From contig JAXDDX010000060.1 in NCBI GenBank assembly GCA_034670405.1, forward strand, positions 2,300,001 through 2,364,000: a DNA stretch of 64,000 nt, read 5' to 3'. Source of the DNA: Hoplostethus atlanticus. Its lineage: Eukaryota; Chordata; Actinopteri; Trachichthyiformes; Trachichthyidae. The translations under genes were made by a program, and so were the position numbers. The notes under the pieces were generated by a model, which had not been told where the DNA came from, did no database searches, and saw only the letters and a list, made by a program, of their open reading frames with translations. Shown one piece after another: positions 20,279 to 34,262 of the stretch; position 1 is the stretch's first letter, and each line of letters begins with the position of its first letter.

Positions 20279-21451
20279 ACTAGTACTACTACTGCTGCTA
20301 ATACTGCAACTGCTACTAAGACTACTACTTCTGCTGCTACTGCTAGCTCAAGTCATTCACTACAGTGGCCTTATCTGCCCAATTGCAAGCAAATCAGCCC
20401 CTTGCCTCAAGAGACAACAAACTCTTTCCCCAGGTACACCACATTGTCTGGTTCACTTCCCTTATACCCCAAACCCCCTGACGCTGGACTGGGTCCCCCA
20501 ACTTGTCTGAACTCTGTTGCCCTTCTACAGAGACCATCAGGACGGATCCTTCAAATCCAGCCACGACAGACCCAGCAGCCCACTGTACCCCGTCAGCGGC
20601 TTTTAGACCACAGTTGACTTAGAAGTCGCTCAGGAAGGGCTGTTCAGACACCACAGAGACTTTTATTGGAAGTGGACTCTACCCCCCTGCCAACCCTTTG
20701 GTTACACACCCTTTGCTGAGATTCCCCCTTTCACATACTCCCCTCACATGCATTCACTCTCTTATACTGACACATGGATACCTAGACATTTCTTTGTTGA
20801 TACCCACATTATACTGACATGTACACAAGGACCCTCAGTTGTTAAAGGGACACACACACATATATTATATGCACATACAAAAGGAAGACTGAAGACAGAC
20901 TGTTGCTACAAGTACATTACTTTTATTATTTGCACATTTGCTCTATTGGACCTACATGGTGGTGCCAGCCGTGCTTGCTAGGAGATGTCTGGAACTGCAA
21001 AGCCTTTTTTAAATTACCATCCAACAAAACACAGAAACAAATGTCCCTCATCTATCTATGATTGTGTCTTCATTATACCAAAGGATAGTGACAAACCTCC
21101 ATCAAATTTACTCCAGTCAATCCCCTCATGCACAAAACTGTGCCACAATGATTGGCGGGTGGGCTGTTGCCATGGTTTGGAACAGAACAGCAGATCATTT
21201 AAAAAAAAATATGTATTGGAAGAAAATCATAATATTTTTTGGAAGAAAATATAATAATGGCATAGCAAACCAGACTCAATACAACTCTTATGGAAATCAC
21301 TCACATGCATTCCCATTTTCCTTGTTAGTTATTTTTCCTGTTAAAGCTACACTAGGCAAGATTTTTGTAAAAGTACATCCATGTTATCTTTTCTTCCATG
21401 TTATCTTTTATCTTTTTTATTTGATCTTTTATCAACTGAGAAGAGCACCCG

Positions 21452-21460
21452 CCCCCCCCC

Positions 21461-21527
<67 letters not shown>
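21452..21527. repeat. Poly-C (26 nt) joined to (CA)n
   Basis: A run of 26 C residues passes directly into about 25 CA units. It is simple sequence, likely unstable and error-prone in assembly. Confidence 0.95.
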
Positions 21528-21529
<2 letters not shown>

Positions 21530-24500
21530 CAAGTTAGACTGTATGTAGCTGTGGTATGTCAATAATTGTCACTGTCAATAATTAATGACACAATTAGCTC
21601 TTGAGGGATCTGACAGATCTGCCATGCTTTCTTTGTCGGTTGCTTAGTTCGCCACTATTGATTTTCTGCTCCATTCCAAAGACATTTCGTCATAGCATGT
21701 TGTCGAATTGTGTCCCGGCTGTGCAAAAAGAAGCACACTCTGTATATCTCTGTATGTGCCTGCTTGTCTGTCAGCCTTTCTGTATACTTATACTGTATAT
21801 GTATATGTTATTCTATCCCTGGGTATCCAGTCCCTTGTCAAACAGAGCAGACCTGAGAGACGGATAGACACAGAAAGAGATCAAAACACTGACACACAAT
21901 TGATTAAAAACTCAACGGTACATCCTCTACGTACTTAATTGGGGCCCCGTCTTGGCCACCCAGCAAAATTGTTTTTTTGAAGTCGGCACCAGGCTGACCT
22001 ATTATTGTGATCCAACAGTCAGTGGAGTGTTTACTTTGTAGAACTCAATGTGCCAAGGGAAGACGAAGTGGATGAGGCATATGAAACTGACACTGAGCTG
22101 GCGGCCGAGACTGAACAGCGAGGCTGGAAAGAAAGAGTATGCCGCGTGCAAGTTGGGTGCTGAGGATTTGTAGCCACATGCACGACTAGTTTACACAGGA
22201 AGGTTTGGATGTGTGGTCAGGAATGATGGCAGGCCACAAAAGGCAGCTTGTGAAGAAGAGCGGCCGGTGGCTCTAGGTGAAAAGAAAGAAAAACAGTGGG
22301 ACGGAAAATCTACCTCATGACTAAAACAGCTGTGATATATCACATGACGGCAGAGCTACAGTGGCAGAGGTACGTAGTCATACACCGCTCTCATCTTGGT
22401 GTCATTGGTGTCGTAATTAAGCTTAATGTTTGCCAACAGTCTCTGAACTGTTGAGCAAGCCATTTCTAGCTAGAAGGGTCAGCTTTCCCTTTACCCTACT
22501 TCTGAAGTGTTGAAGGGGTTAGAAATGATTGGGTGCAATGTTGTGAACTAGGAATATAATATAAGACTAGATAACTAAAGTTAAGTCACCTTTTTAGGTT
22601 GATGAGGTAAATTCATGGTATAAATCATATTAAGTAGTATCACACTGATGTAAGTTATGTGAGAATCTTTTGATATTATAAATAATGAGAACCATAAATT
22701 AATGTTTTTAATATATGGTGCTATTATTTTGCTGTAGAGCATTCTGGAGGTGTTGTGGGTCTAACTCAATGAAACATCTGTGATGGGAGGAGTTCACCTG
22801 ATAACCACTCTGACCCGCTCTTCTGTCCTCCAACATCCAAGCTAGGTTTCTGCATAGGTGCTCACCAAAACGGCACTAGGGTTTTATTGTTTCTATATTT
22901 CCAGGACAAGCGACATAGAGTGCTTGTCCAGCAAAACCTTTTTCTGATGTTCAAAACTCTAGACATGAGAAGGTAGCAATTTGGCAGCATTTTCTTGAAT
23001 AAAACTTGATACAGTTGATTTGCGCAATCCATTTTTAAGCACCACGATGCATATTGTCAAGTTTTTGTACCACAAAATTCTTTGCCAAAAATTCATCACA
23101 CCCTTTATGTGTGGACTACAACCATAACTACAAAAGCTCCCAAGGCTCCCAAGGAACAATATGTGTGTATGTACTTGTCATACTGTCACTTGTCACTATG
23201 TTGACAATGACTTTGTGTTTTTAACGTTTTTGTGGGACTATGCCAGTTGAAGCCAAATGTAATTCTGCACCTTTGATGGAAAATAAAGTTGTATCGTGAT
23301 CCAATGGGGTTGCAAATATATTGCTACATCTCTACTATTCTGTACTGATCAGGGGTGATGATGAGAGAGAGGAATAGAATAGAAAATGACCACACTACAC
23401 ATGTATACACATCTGGTGGCGGTGATCACTATCACAGCATCCCAAAGAGAGGAAAGAAGAAAAGGGATGAAGATCAGAGGAAAGGAGAGGAGATGTGATT
23501 TCAGTTTTAAGTTTTTCTTATCCAATTTCTCTATTAATGTAAACATTAAAATTGTACAAGATTGTCTCTCTCCTCTTCTTTTCTGGCCTCTTCTCTCTTC
23601 CTCTCTCCTCTTCCCCATTAATCTACTCCCTGGCTATTACTTGACTATTGATTCATTCTTACTGAACCACATATCCCATAATGTGCTTATGAAGAATCAT
23701 TTGTTCACTCTAAAATCCCGCAAAGTCTTGGTTGGCTATCATTGAGATTATGTTTGTGTAACATATAAAATATTTAACGTTTTTTCTCCAATGTGGCAAG
23801 TTAGACCAAACGAAGCCAGAAGGTTAATAGGCCTACTCATGCATTTCTGTTTGAATTTCCTTCCTGTGTTGATAGTAAAACAGTACTTAAAGAGTACTTG
23901 TGCTGAACTGACAAAACATCCCTAATAAATTCATTTTTAAATAACTGTAGCATTGCAAACTGTGCAAAAAGTCATGAGGGATTAATACTATTTTGAGAAG
24001 GTGATTTCGTAATATTTTATGGGAAACAGTAGTTTAACTATCTTTTCAGTACTTATGTGATGAAATTGTAATTGATATTCTAATAACGGACCATCTACTG
24101 CTACCAAAAATTATATTTTTAAGCTCATTATAAATAGCTACCCTACCATTTTTAGATTAATGTTTTGGTGAGGTAGTACATTACTCTTGATGACTCTAGA
24201 TGACTGATAAACAGCTCGATTGGCCTGCTTGTAATTAACAACTTTGTTTTGTTTCATCATTTCTTAGTGTTATGCCACAGTTTATTCAAAGCAATCTCTC
24301 CATTTGTGAGTGATGTGTGAGGTTTGTGGGCAGCTGATCCATCTGATCTGGTCAGAGCCTGGCTGCTCTCCTCGGTCCTCCAAGACTTTGACCAGCAGAG
24401 GGCGCTCCAAGCCCGTTCAATTTCCCACACTATAGCAGAGGAAGGGCAGTTCCATGGAAATGCAGTAGCTGTTCCCATCTGATATGATGTCTTTAATTGA

Positions 24501-24553
24501 TTGAGTCCTGTAATTAATTGGTGTCGATCTAAACTTAACAACAATGAACAATC

Positions 24554-24595
24554 ATGGCCAGCAAGAGTAGCCCGACTGTTCCCTTTCGTCTGCAG
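24554..24595 (+). other. Candidate alternative first coding exon for myc
   Basis: An ATG in good context (A at -3, G at +4) opens 14 codons reading MASKSSPTVPFRLQ, followed directly by a CAG/GTAAAC splice donor. Its phase (0) matches the myc exon 2 acceptor at 25913, from where the frame is open through seven further codons into the MYC start. An out-of-frame ATG lies just upstream at 24544. No transcript evidence is available, and the arrangement could be chance. Confidence 0.25.
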
Positions 24596-25254
24596 GTAAA
24601 CCTGTTTCTTACAAATTACAGTTATTTAGACTCACTCCCTCCAACACCAATTGAATTCACCTGTCTGCTTGCCGCTTGATCGAGGTAAGCCTCCTGCACC
24701 AGCGCACTTCACTTAAACATCTCATTTAGTTTAATTTTTCGCTGAAATATCTGTTGTGCAAAACATCTGTTATTTAATGTACTATTCAACAAGTAGCACA
24801 GTCCATCTGCAGGCAGCAATGCTATCTATTAAGACACTTAAACTAGGCTACAATTAATAAACAGCAGTCCTTACTAGTGGGTTAATTACGTTGCGACATT
24901 TGGGTAAACTGCGAGACTCACCCGCTTTCATTGGTCAGTTTGGTGGTTTGGGGTTTTGAGTCTGTTAGGTGGGACAGTCTTTTAGAAATAACTTAGACTG
25001 CTTATCGTTCACTTACTACATTATTATTACTTGCGTGTCTCCAGTCAATGGATGGAATCCTCTACTCTAACCCCTCCCACTTCGTCTCCTTCCACGACAA
25101 CTAGACCCAGTCAAAATAAACCCAAATGGAACAAATAATCCCGACGAATACATTTTGTTATGATCATAAATCACTTTGTGGGTGCGAAGATGATTTTCAG
25201 TGGCAAAAGTGGACATGGGTTTATTCTGTGTATGTGTGTTTAGACTGAGAGAGG

Positions 25255-25278
25255 CCAATGAGAGTTTAGCGGGAAAAA
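25255..25278 (+). promoter_or_regulatory. Putative myc core promoter elements (CCAAT and E2F-type site)
   Basis: CCAAT is at 25255-25259 and GCGGGAAAA at 25269-25277. The second matches the E2F-binding consensus and resembles the E2F site of the mammalian MYC P2 promoter. No clear TATA box follows. Transcription probably starts shortly downstream, since exon 1 ends at 25580. Confidence 0.5.
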
Positions 25279-25580
25279 ATCGTCGCGGAAGGATACATCC
25301 ACGGAGAGTAAAACAACCTTTTTATTGAACCCGGCGGAGCGCTCAGCTGTGATTCTCATGCTGCCGGTGACAGACTGCGCTTCATCCTCACTCGGTCGCG
25401 GTTCCAGCCTTTGAACTTCATGCATGCTTTACCTCGCTCAAACAGTCTCACTGAAAACAACCTCAAGATCTCGCCGCCATGAATTAATGTTTCTATCGTG
25501 CTGGAATACTTCTGTTGGGTTTTTTCGCATTTTGGGCCGGTTTCTCTCCGACTTCTCTCGCCAACATTTTCAAATCTAAG
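25279..25580 (+). other. myc exon 1 (noncoding leader) with two overlapping short upstream ORFs
   Basis: Vertebrate MYC genes have a noncoding first exon. Here CpG-rich sequence ends in CTAAG followed by GTAAGA at 25581, a strong donor, with the exon 2 acceptor at 25912. The 5' end is not determined. ATG-AAT-TAA at 25479-25487 sits in an ideal GCCGCC context. Its stop overlaps the next ATG (TAATG), which opens a 30-codon ORF (25487-25579) ending one base before the exon boundary. Both are out of reach of the MYC frame. Confidence 0.6.
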
Positions 25581-25699
25581 GTAAGAAGAAGGGTGGGTGG
25601 GTGTTCCTGGAGCTTGCACGTTCAATAATCCCCACAGCAGTTAGTTAAAATGCATTAGTCTGATGTTATTGGCGTTTATGGAAGATGATTTGAAGATGA

Positions 25700-27585
<1,886 letters not shown>

Positions 27586-27980
27586 GTTTGAATTATAGAC
27601 TTTTTGGCCTTCATGTTTTTTATGCAAGTTCAGACTTAGTGTGTACAGTTAATATTGCATGCAAATGCAAAAGGATTAAGGTTCTTGGAATCTTGTTTGA
27701 TTTCCATGTTAAAACTGCCTCGATTGAAGTTATGGGTGGGTTAAATATTTAAAGTTTATTTTTATTAATAAAATATTAAAAATGGGTCTACCCAGTTGGG
27801 CACCCAAACTAAAATATAAATTTTTATGTTTTGTATATAATTAATATTTCCTAAGAAATGTATTTTTGGATCTCAATTGTCTGGATGTTCAGACCCAGTT
27901 GTTTTCAGTGTTCGGTTTTCCATTATGTTCCTAGATTCTTTTGAAATATAAAGACGTTTCTTCTTGAATTTGTGTCTTTC
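27586..27980 (+). terminator. myc 3' UTR and polyadenylation signal
   Basis: This short, very AT-rich 3' UTR has several ATTT/ATATTT elements, as expected for the unstable MYC message. AATAAA is at 27767-27772. A second, weaker AATATAAAG-type signal near 27945 is followed by T-rich sequence and may be the distal site. Confidence 0.6.
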
Positions 27981-29104
27981 ATTCCATTGCAAAACACTTC
28001 ACATTTGCTCATCATTCCCAATGTGAGCCAAAACCCACATTAATGCATGCTGTGATTTCAGGAAGTGCAGGATGCAATATTGTGGTTTACTTTAATGAAT
28101 GAACAACAAAAATGGCCACACAAATCAGTGCAGTCAAGTATTTTGCATAGAGTCCTGTACTGAAGCTGATGTCATGGAGTGTTCAGGTTTTTAATGTGCT
28201 TGAAGCGAAAGCAGTTGTTTACATTCCTTCACTGATAAGTGGTCAGAGGTAAACAGAGAGCTAACTGTAGAAATGAGTAACATCTCTACTTAAACATGCA
28301 GTTTTGATGTGTCCACATGAGGAAGACAAGGTAAGCTGAAAATTGCTTAAAAATGTGGCCAACACCAGCCAGACCATGATCTCCATTATGTGAGAGAAAT
28401 TCTCCAGAGTTTCACTTCCTAGTCATCTCAACTGTAAGTCATCAGTCTTTGGCTCCTTTTAACCTAGATGAGTTTGGAAATAAGCCATTCAAGGTATCAC
28501 TATATGAATGGGAGCACTAGACACATATTTCACTGAGGGTAATGTTTTCAGAGACAGCCCCATTTCAGTTTTGGGAACAGAAGGAATTCTGAACTGAACT
28601 AAACATGTTTTGCCTTGAATGTATTTGAGTGACAGAAGCTTAAACCTGCGACCTCAAGCAAACTCATCCAACAGCCCTGATTTCTCACTGGATCAAATAA
28701 TTACATGCGTCATGACATATTAGATGTATTCAACTCAAATTTAGCATATGGCAACAAAACCTAGGGTGGCACACACAGTTACATCATTTATTGACAAAGA
28801 CTTTTTGCCTCTGCTGATGGTAGTAAAGAATATTATATTAAAATGAACAATAGCCTATTGAGAGGTGTTATCTTGTGACGAAAAATAACTGTACTATTCC
28901 TATAATACAGTTTGGAAGGTTACTATACAAATATCACAGGAAAACCATGTCCCTGTAGGAATATTACTAAAATATTATAGTGATACCATAGGAGAAAATA
29001 AAAACAAAGCACGATAAAGTCACTATAAACGTACTATTGATGCACCACAGATAAACAATAAGTCTCTCTAGTAATATTACACAGATTGGATTCCAGTCTT
29101 GCCA
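27981..29104. other. Intergenic spacer downstream of myc
   Basis: AT-rich sequence with no coding signal and no recognised repeat, between the myc 3' end and a CpG-rich patch at 29.1 kb. Confidence 0.6.
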
Positions 29105-29112
29105 TGACGTCA
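29105..29112. promoter_or_regulatory. Palindromic CRE site in a CpG-rich patch
   Basis: TGACGTCA, the full cAMP response element bound by CREB/ATF factors, is followed by CGCG. It sits in an isolated CpG-rich island of about 100 bp in AT-rich surroundings, just upstream of the candidate noncoding exon. Confidence 0.55.
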
Positions 29113-29129
29113 CGCGTTCTATCCTGAGC

Positions 29130-29251
29130 GCTCCATTGAGCGCGTGGTCGCGAGCACATGGAAGTGAGGTCGAGATTTGTCTGAAAGACGCGCAACTGAT
29201 CATCTGAAAAAAGGAATATAACAAGGCAGCCAAAGCAGCCCGAATAGACCG
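29130..29251 (+). ncRNA. Candidate first exon of a pvt1-like long noncoding RNA
   Basis: A CpG-rich stretch starts downstream of the CRE and ends at a strong donor (CCG/GTAAGC, intron from 29252). GAGCGCGTGG (29138-29147) and, 4 bp on, GAGCACATGG (29152-29161) match in order and spacing two blocks that I recall from the start of human PVT1 exon 1. The position, downstream of MYC on the same strand with no coding gene between, is also that of PVT1. No long ORF crosses it on the plus strand. The 5' end and all downstream exons are unknown. PVT1 homology is inferred from memory, not aligned; an unrelated promoter remains possible. Confidence 0.45.
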
Positions 29252-30145
29252 GTAAGCGTTCTCGATATTGAGCTACAGCGTTTCCTATCGATGCATCAAT
29301 TTAACCAGGTCTATTGAGACAGATTATATAGACCTGATATTATCATAAAGTTAAATATCTAGCTCTGTGTGTCTAGTACTGAAACTTGCTCAATTGGTAG
29401 GCAATGCAAGGCAATGTTTACTAGCTTACATAGCGACTTTGTAGTGGTTCAAATAGATTTTTGGACTGGAACTATTTGGTTTTTTTTAATCAAACTATTG
29501 TTCTCAGGACAAGTGTTATTTTCGGTAGGCATCTCTTTTGTCTGTCCAACTCCACTTTATACCATAGACTCTACAGGAGGAGATTGCACAGCACTGTGTC
29601 TGTTAGCCTATTGTTTGTTCAACTGTTCTCACTGATGGGATGCTTACTTTATCTTTTCTGCATAGAAGCTTCTCTCACATTATGTAAGACCTTTTTCTCT
29701 GTGGTCTACAAAACCTGGTACATACTTAAAGCACTGAGGTCTGCTTGTTTTATCTGTTGTCAGTGCGATAGTGCAGTGATTTGCTTGATAACAAAAGATG
29801 ATAAAAGGCACCCATGATAGCATCAGGTAATGCACACGCTGTTTCATCCCTGTTCGCCTTACCTTGAATTTATAGGCTGGCATTTTGCATTATATGGGGC
29901 TCAGTTATTCGTAGCAAGCACAATAGCTGTAAACTACATTTTTATTTTCTCGAGTGGGAGAGACCTATGAATGTCGAGCATCATAAAAATGCACTTTACT
30001 TGGTGGAGCAACCCGTCTGAGACATGAGGTAACACTGACACATGGGAAGAGGATCTCAAAGGTCGGATTAATGTTGAGTCAGTAGATAGACAACACTGCT
30101 AGTAAAGTGAGGGGGTAAAGTGAGTGGGTAAGGTGTGGGGGGGGG

Positions 30146-30290
30146 CTGCAAGGTGGCGTAGTGAATAGGGAAACTGTCCTTTAACTAGATGGCCTGGGTT
30201 CAAGCATCCACCCTGCTGAAGTGTCCTCGAGCAAGACGTTGAATCCCTACCACATCCAGGGTGTTGTCCCGTCGGTGACCCCGCTCAAAC
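30146..30290 (+). repeat. SINE-like fragment (tRNA-derived type)
   Basis: It contains GCAAGGTGGCGTAGTG, then a box-B-like GGGTTCAAGCATCC, then TGAAGTGTCCTCGAGCAAGA with GTTGAATCCC. The order and wording resemble fish tRNA-derived SINEs. The copy is degenerate and has no intact tRNA fold. Confidence 0.6.
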
Positions 30291-30938
30291 GGAAAAATAG
30301 ATCAGTAGAGTATCACCAAAACACATCATCCATGGACCAGGAGAGACGTTTCTTTTTTCAGATGAGTTCAGAGTTCCTGCATAAAAGTCCAGGGATCGAT
30401 CCTCACCATTGACACAGCCCGGTATAGCAACAACACAATATAAGGTCGACTACAGTGCGCACATCAGAACTGAGTCAGACCTATAGATGCTTTAAATAAG
30501 GAAGGGTGTTTTTATTTTGAGTGCTGCTGTGATTACAAAGACTATGGGTTTGTCTACTACTTTGAAGCTTGTGAGGCATGATACTCTTCGTCAATGGGTT
30601 TTGTCTCACACTATTGATTATAAATGCTATGAAGGTTAGAGCGTAACCTAGAGCACTTTGTGTTCTTTAGGAGAACATAAGGAGACTCATGCCAAACTTC
30701 ACTACCTCACCACAAGGACTGCACACATACTTGGGCAGCCAGGAATACATGGAGGTCTGCTGTTATGTAATCTGTGTTTTTCAGAGTTCGAAGCTGGAAT
30801 AGATTAAGCAGTGATACTCCTTAAATCGAGGTTGTAGCTGCTTGCCAGTGAATCTTTTCTCCGGCTGCATCTCATTCTACAGCATCATTATTATCAAATG
30901 ACATCACTTTCCTTTTTGGAAATACACTACCTATTTTG

Positions 30939-30941
<3 letters not shown>

Positions 30942-30973
<32 letters not shown>
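30942..30973. repeat. (TC)n microsatellite
   Basis: Simple dinucleotide run of about 16 units. Confidence 0.95.
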
Positions 30974-30979
<6 letters not shown>

Positions 30980-32917
30980 AGCCAACAGTCTATGCTTTTA
31001 TTGGCGGTGGCGACCTGTGTTTGGCTGCCAACTTCTTGCCTGCACAGTGTGAGACATTTGACCATGAGAGTGTTTAGGAATAAGTTGGAGAGAAATAGGA
31101 AAACTGCGCTCTTGAATGCAACACCACCCTAAACTTAAGAAGGGATGGGATCTCATTCCACTTTACGACCCCAGGTCCTCTACTTTCTGTTAACAGCTGG
31201 TTAAGGCTATTCTTAGCAGCTTCAATTGTGCAAATTCCCTTTCGTCACATTTTCAACTTGTAGGCAACACAACTATTGCAATCCAGTTTTCACACTGCAG
31301 GTTAATATATGCATTACTGTGGCAAGGGGGTTGGGATTTTTTTTCCTTCAGCAAGCTGTCTTAAATGTTCACTTCTTGGATTTAAATAAGTTGACTGAGT
31401 ATCAAGCCCCAGAAAAGAACCATTGGGAGCTGTGCTGTAGGGCGGTCACAGCCTTGTCTGGCTGTTATGTAACACTACTGGTCCCTCTGGTGAATGATGT
31501 CATTTGCTAACCCTATGCACTTTTAAAATGTATACATTTTGATAAAGAGTAGAAAATATCAAGTTTGGAAAATCGTACTATTCTCCGAGCCAATTTAAAA
31601 CCGTCTTTTGGGCTGGACTTTTCTTAAAAATATCCAGAACAGGCACTGCAGCTCAAAGGAAGTCTAGATTACTAACATAACAATACCTTTAGACCAGTGG
31701 GAACACTACCTGTAGAAGTCCCTTTTTTTTTTTTTTTTTATCCTTCCTCTCAAATGTGCAGCATTTAGTACATGACCACAGTAATCTCATAGAAGGCCTC
31801 TCTGAAAAGCCTTTTGTCGCAACCCAACTTTTCAAGGCCCTTCGTCCATCCACATTCAGATGGAACACTGTTGGAAAAAAGCTGCTGAATAGCGGGAATC
31901 TGTCAGCTTTTTTCCATTTGCATGCAGGGGATGTCAGTGCATAGCAGAGTGTGGAGAGCATTGTCATGTGTTATATTGTAACGATCCTCATCAAAGCACA
32001 GTGTACTGGCTGGATTAGAGCTAATTCTCCCATGAGAGTTTCCCTGGCCATGGGGCACACAGGCCTAGTTGTGCTTGGGCCTGTTAGCCCCCACAAGGGG
32101 CCAGGAAGAGGGCGTGTTTTTTGAAGCCAAGTCTTGGTGGAGCAGGGGATGTTGCAGGAGTGGCTAGACGGACTCAGCAGGCACTAATGCAAATCAAATG
32201 TCAGTGAAAGTGAGAATATGTGTGTTGTGTTTTACATACACGGGCCAGACATGACCATGAAGCAGACCTGGGGGGTCCGGCACCGTGGAGTTCCAAGAGC
32301 ACCTCCTCTTTTTGCACTCTTTGTATGGAATGGAGATAAAGTAACGTTGGTTCAGTACGTCGATCAAAGGTCCATAGGTGTAAAGCCAGAAGCCCCTCAT
32401 GAGAAGGATGTGAGTCTTTGATCCTACTTGGAGTTTACGTTTCATTGCCTTAAATAATCTAATGGTTCAATATTGAGGAGTAGGGCATATTACTCGTACT
32501 GACATTACTTGTGATTGGTGGCTGACCACAGGCCCTTCCTCCACAAACCCAAAATGCCACCAATGCGGCAGTAGTAGACACGCGTTCACAATATTATTAT
32601 TTTTTTTTTGTAGAAAAAGTGCAACCTCAACCTCATTTTGGGCAAATAGATAAAGTGGGTCATGTAACACAAACTTTGTTTTCGTAATGACCAACTGCCT
32701 CTATCAGCAAACGGTAGGCCTACTTAGGAACAACCCTGATAGAAACTCCCACCACACAGCCACTGTGCCCCCATCAGTATCACAACTACAAAATGTTCTA
32801 CTGTAACTCTCCGTTTTCACTCTGTTTTGCTGTTATCTTAGTAAACAGCTTAGTAAGTCAGCTGTCCGTGTACCGTTAAACCCCACCTCTCCTTTGTTGT
32901 GATTAGTTGGCTCACAA

Positions 32918-32990
32918 AAAAAGAGAAAGCGCTCCGCTCTGCCTAAAAAGACGCCTGGTGCAGCGTCTTTCCGAAGTGGCTGCTTTCTCT
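32918..32990. repeat. Two-part inverted repeat (imperfect hairpin)
   Basis: AAAGACGC (32947-32954) and GCGTCTTT (32963-32970) form a perfect 8-bp stem around an 8-nt loop. Outside them, AGAGAAAGC (32922-32930) pairs with GCTTTCTCT (32982-32990). The arms are separated by unpaired stretches. It may be the core of a small foldback transposon. Confidence 0.6.
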
Positions 32991-34187
32991 CCTCTTTTTG
33001 ACTGCCCCCATTGACTTGCGTGTTAAAAAAAAAAAAGCACAGGCAGCTTCAAAAAGTCAAATAGTGTGAATATGCCCTTAATAGGTCAAGGTGGGGTGAC
33101 GGCAAGATACCCGGTCAGAGCTACATCCCGTCTTTTCTCTCTATAAGTAGCCCATACACAGTTTATGCCACCAAATGGCATACTTTCTCTCACACTTGTA
33201 AACACACCCGGGAGGTTTGAGTTAACCACCCATCGTAAGAGTGAGGAGACGTGGCCCTTAACTGCTGTCAGACAGCTGTGTCTCGCATAGCTGGATAGGT
33301 AGAGCATGGCAGCGAGGGTTAGGAGCTGGAGCCACCCATACTAAACACTAATACACAAACGGTAGTGTGGAGGGCAGCATCAAGAAGGAGGGAAAGCTTG
33401 TTCCACTTCCCATGTTCTCTGGATGAGATGAGTCACACTCCGCAAACAATGTGTTTGAGTTTGCTGTCGGTGTACCTCAGGCGTGGAAGGGGAGAACAGA
33501 CACAAACTGTTTGACTGACCTACATACTGTGTTTACGTGTCCTGCCACTGTTGTAGTGCAAGGAGTTAGCCTTTTTGAAAGGAAACATACCTACACGTTT
33601 AATGAGTGGCTTCACAGCTCCATTGTTGGACTGACGGAGCAGAGGAGGAGCACAAGGTGGAGAGACGTCTTTCTTTGCCTACAGCAGTAAAAGGCATAGA
33701 TCACCAGTGTCGAGTCTGTTTAAGATGACACCTGATACACGACACCTATAGGACACCTAATGGATTTGTTGCCAATATTGCCACATATTCAGCACCAGTC
33801 CAGCTTATATCTTCCGTTCATCAGTGTTTTTACAGAGAGAGACACTTGGACCAAACGGACATGGGATGACGTGCTGCCATGACAGGTCCAGCGCGCAGTG
33901 TAACTTAATGATCATTAAAACAACATTAATGAAATATTAATAGTGCCTTGTCAGTGCCAACTCTCTCCATCATTCGCTCATCAGGGGTTGGAGGTCAGGC
34001 TGCTGTCTGTCTGTCAGAATTCATTAGACTGATTAACAGGCCCCGCAAAAGGTTAATGTAGTTTTACTCCAGGCCGGCACGTTAGAGAGAGTAGTCTACC
34101 CACCATCATGGATATGGTGTTCATGAAACCAGAAGTAAAATAGAAACCATTGCAGTAGTAGAGTGATGACATCATCTCCTATCTTTT

Positions 34188-34262
34188 ACATTACATTACA
34201 GGCATTTGGCAGACGCTTTTATAGCGACTTACAATAAGTGCATTTAACATAGGTAGGCAAGA
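34188..34262 (+). repeat. Dispersed fish repeat fragment (TTACATTACA...GCAGACGCTTTTAT type)
   Basis: TTACATTACAGGCATTTGGC with AGACGCTTTTATAGCGACTT and ACAATAAGTGC closely resembles a repeat seen very widely in teleost genomes. A more decayed copy is at about 61595-61655. The element class is uncertain. Confidence 0.6.

Larger units (their letters stand above)
19330..20350. repeat. Degenerate ACT/TAC trinucleotide array, split by two insertions
   Basis: ACT/TAC triplets with GCT, TCT and AAT variants run through about 19330-19482, 19798-19920 and 20279-20350. There is a loose higher-order pattern (TCTGCTAATACTTCAACTAC recurs with changes). The three blocks are separated by a GC-rich 315-bp segment and a 358-bp segment, both of which look like later insertions. 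Removing them restores a continuous triplet register. Apparent ORFs here are low-complexity artefacts. Confidence 0.85.

Noticed and set aside
21058-21537. 159-residue plus-strand frame ending in Pro and Thr-His
   Set aside because: It runs into poly-C and CA repeats; the rest has no family resemblance.
28967-29233. 88-residue minus-strand frame over the pvt1-like patch
   Set aside because: No domain, and strand signals (CRE, donor) favour the plus strand as noncoding.
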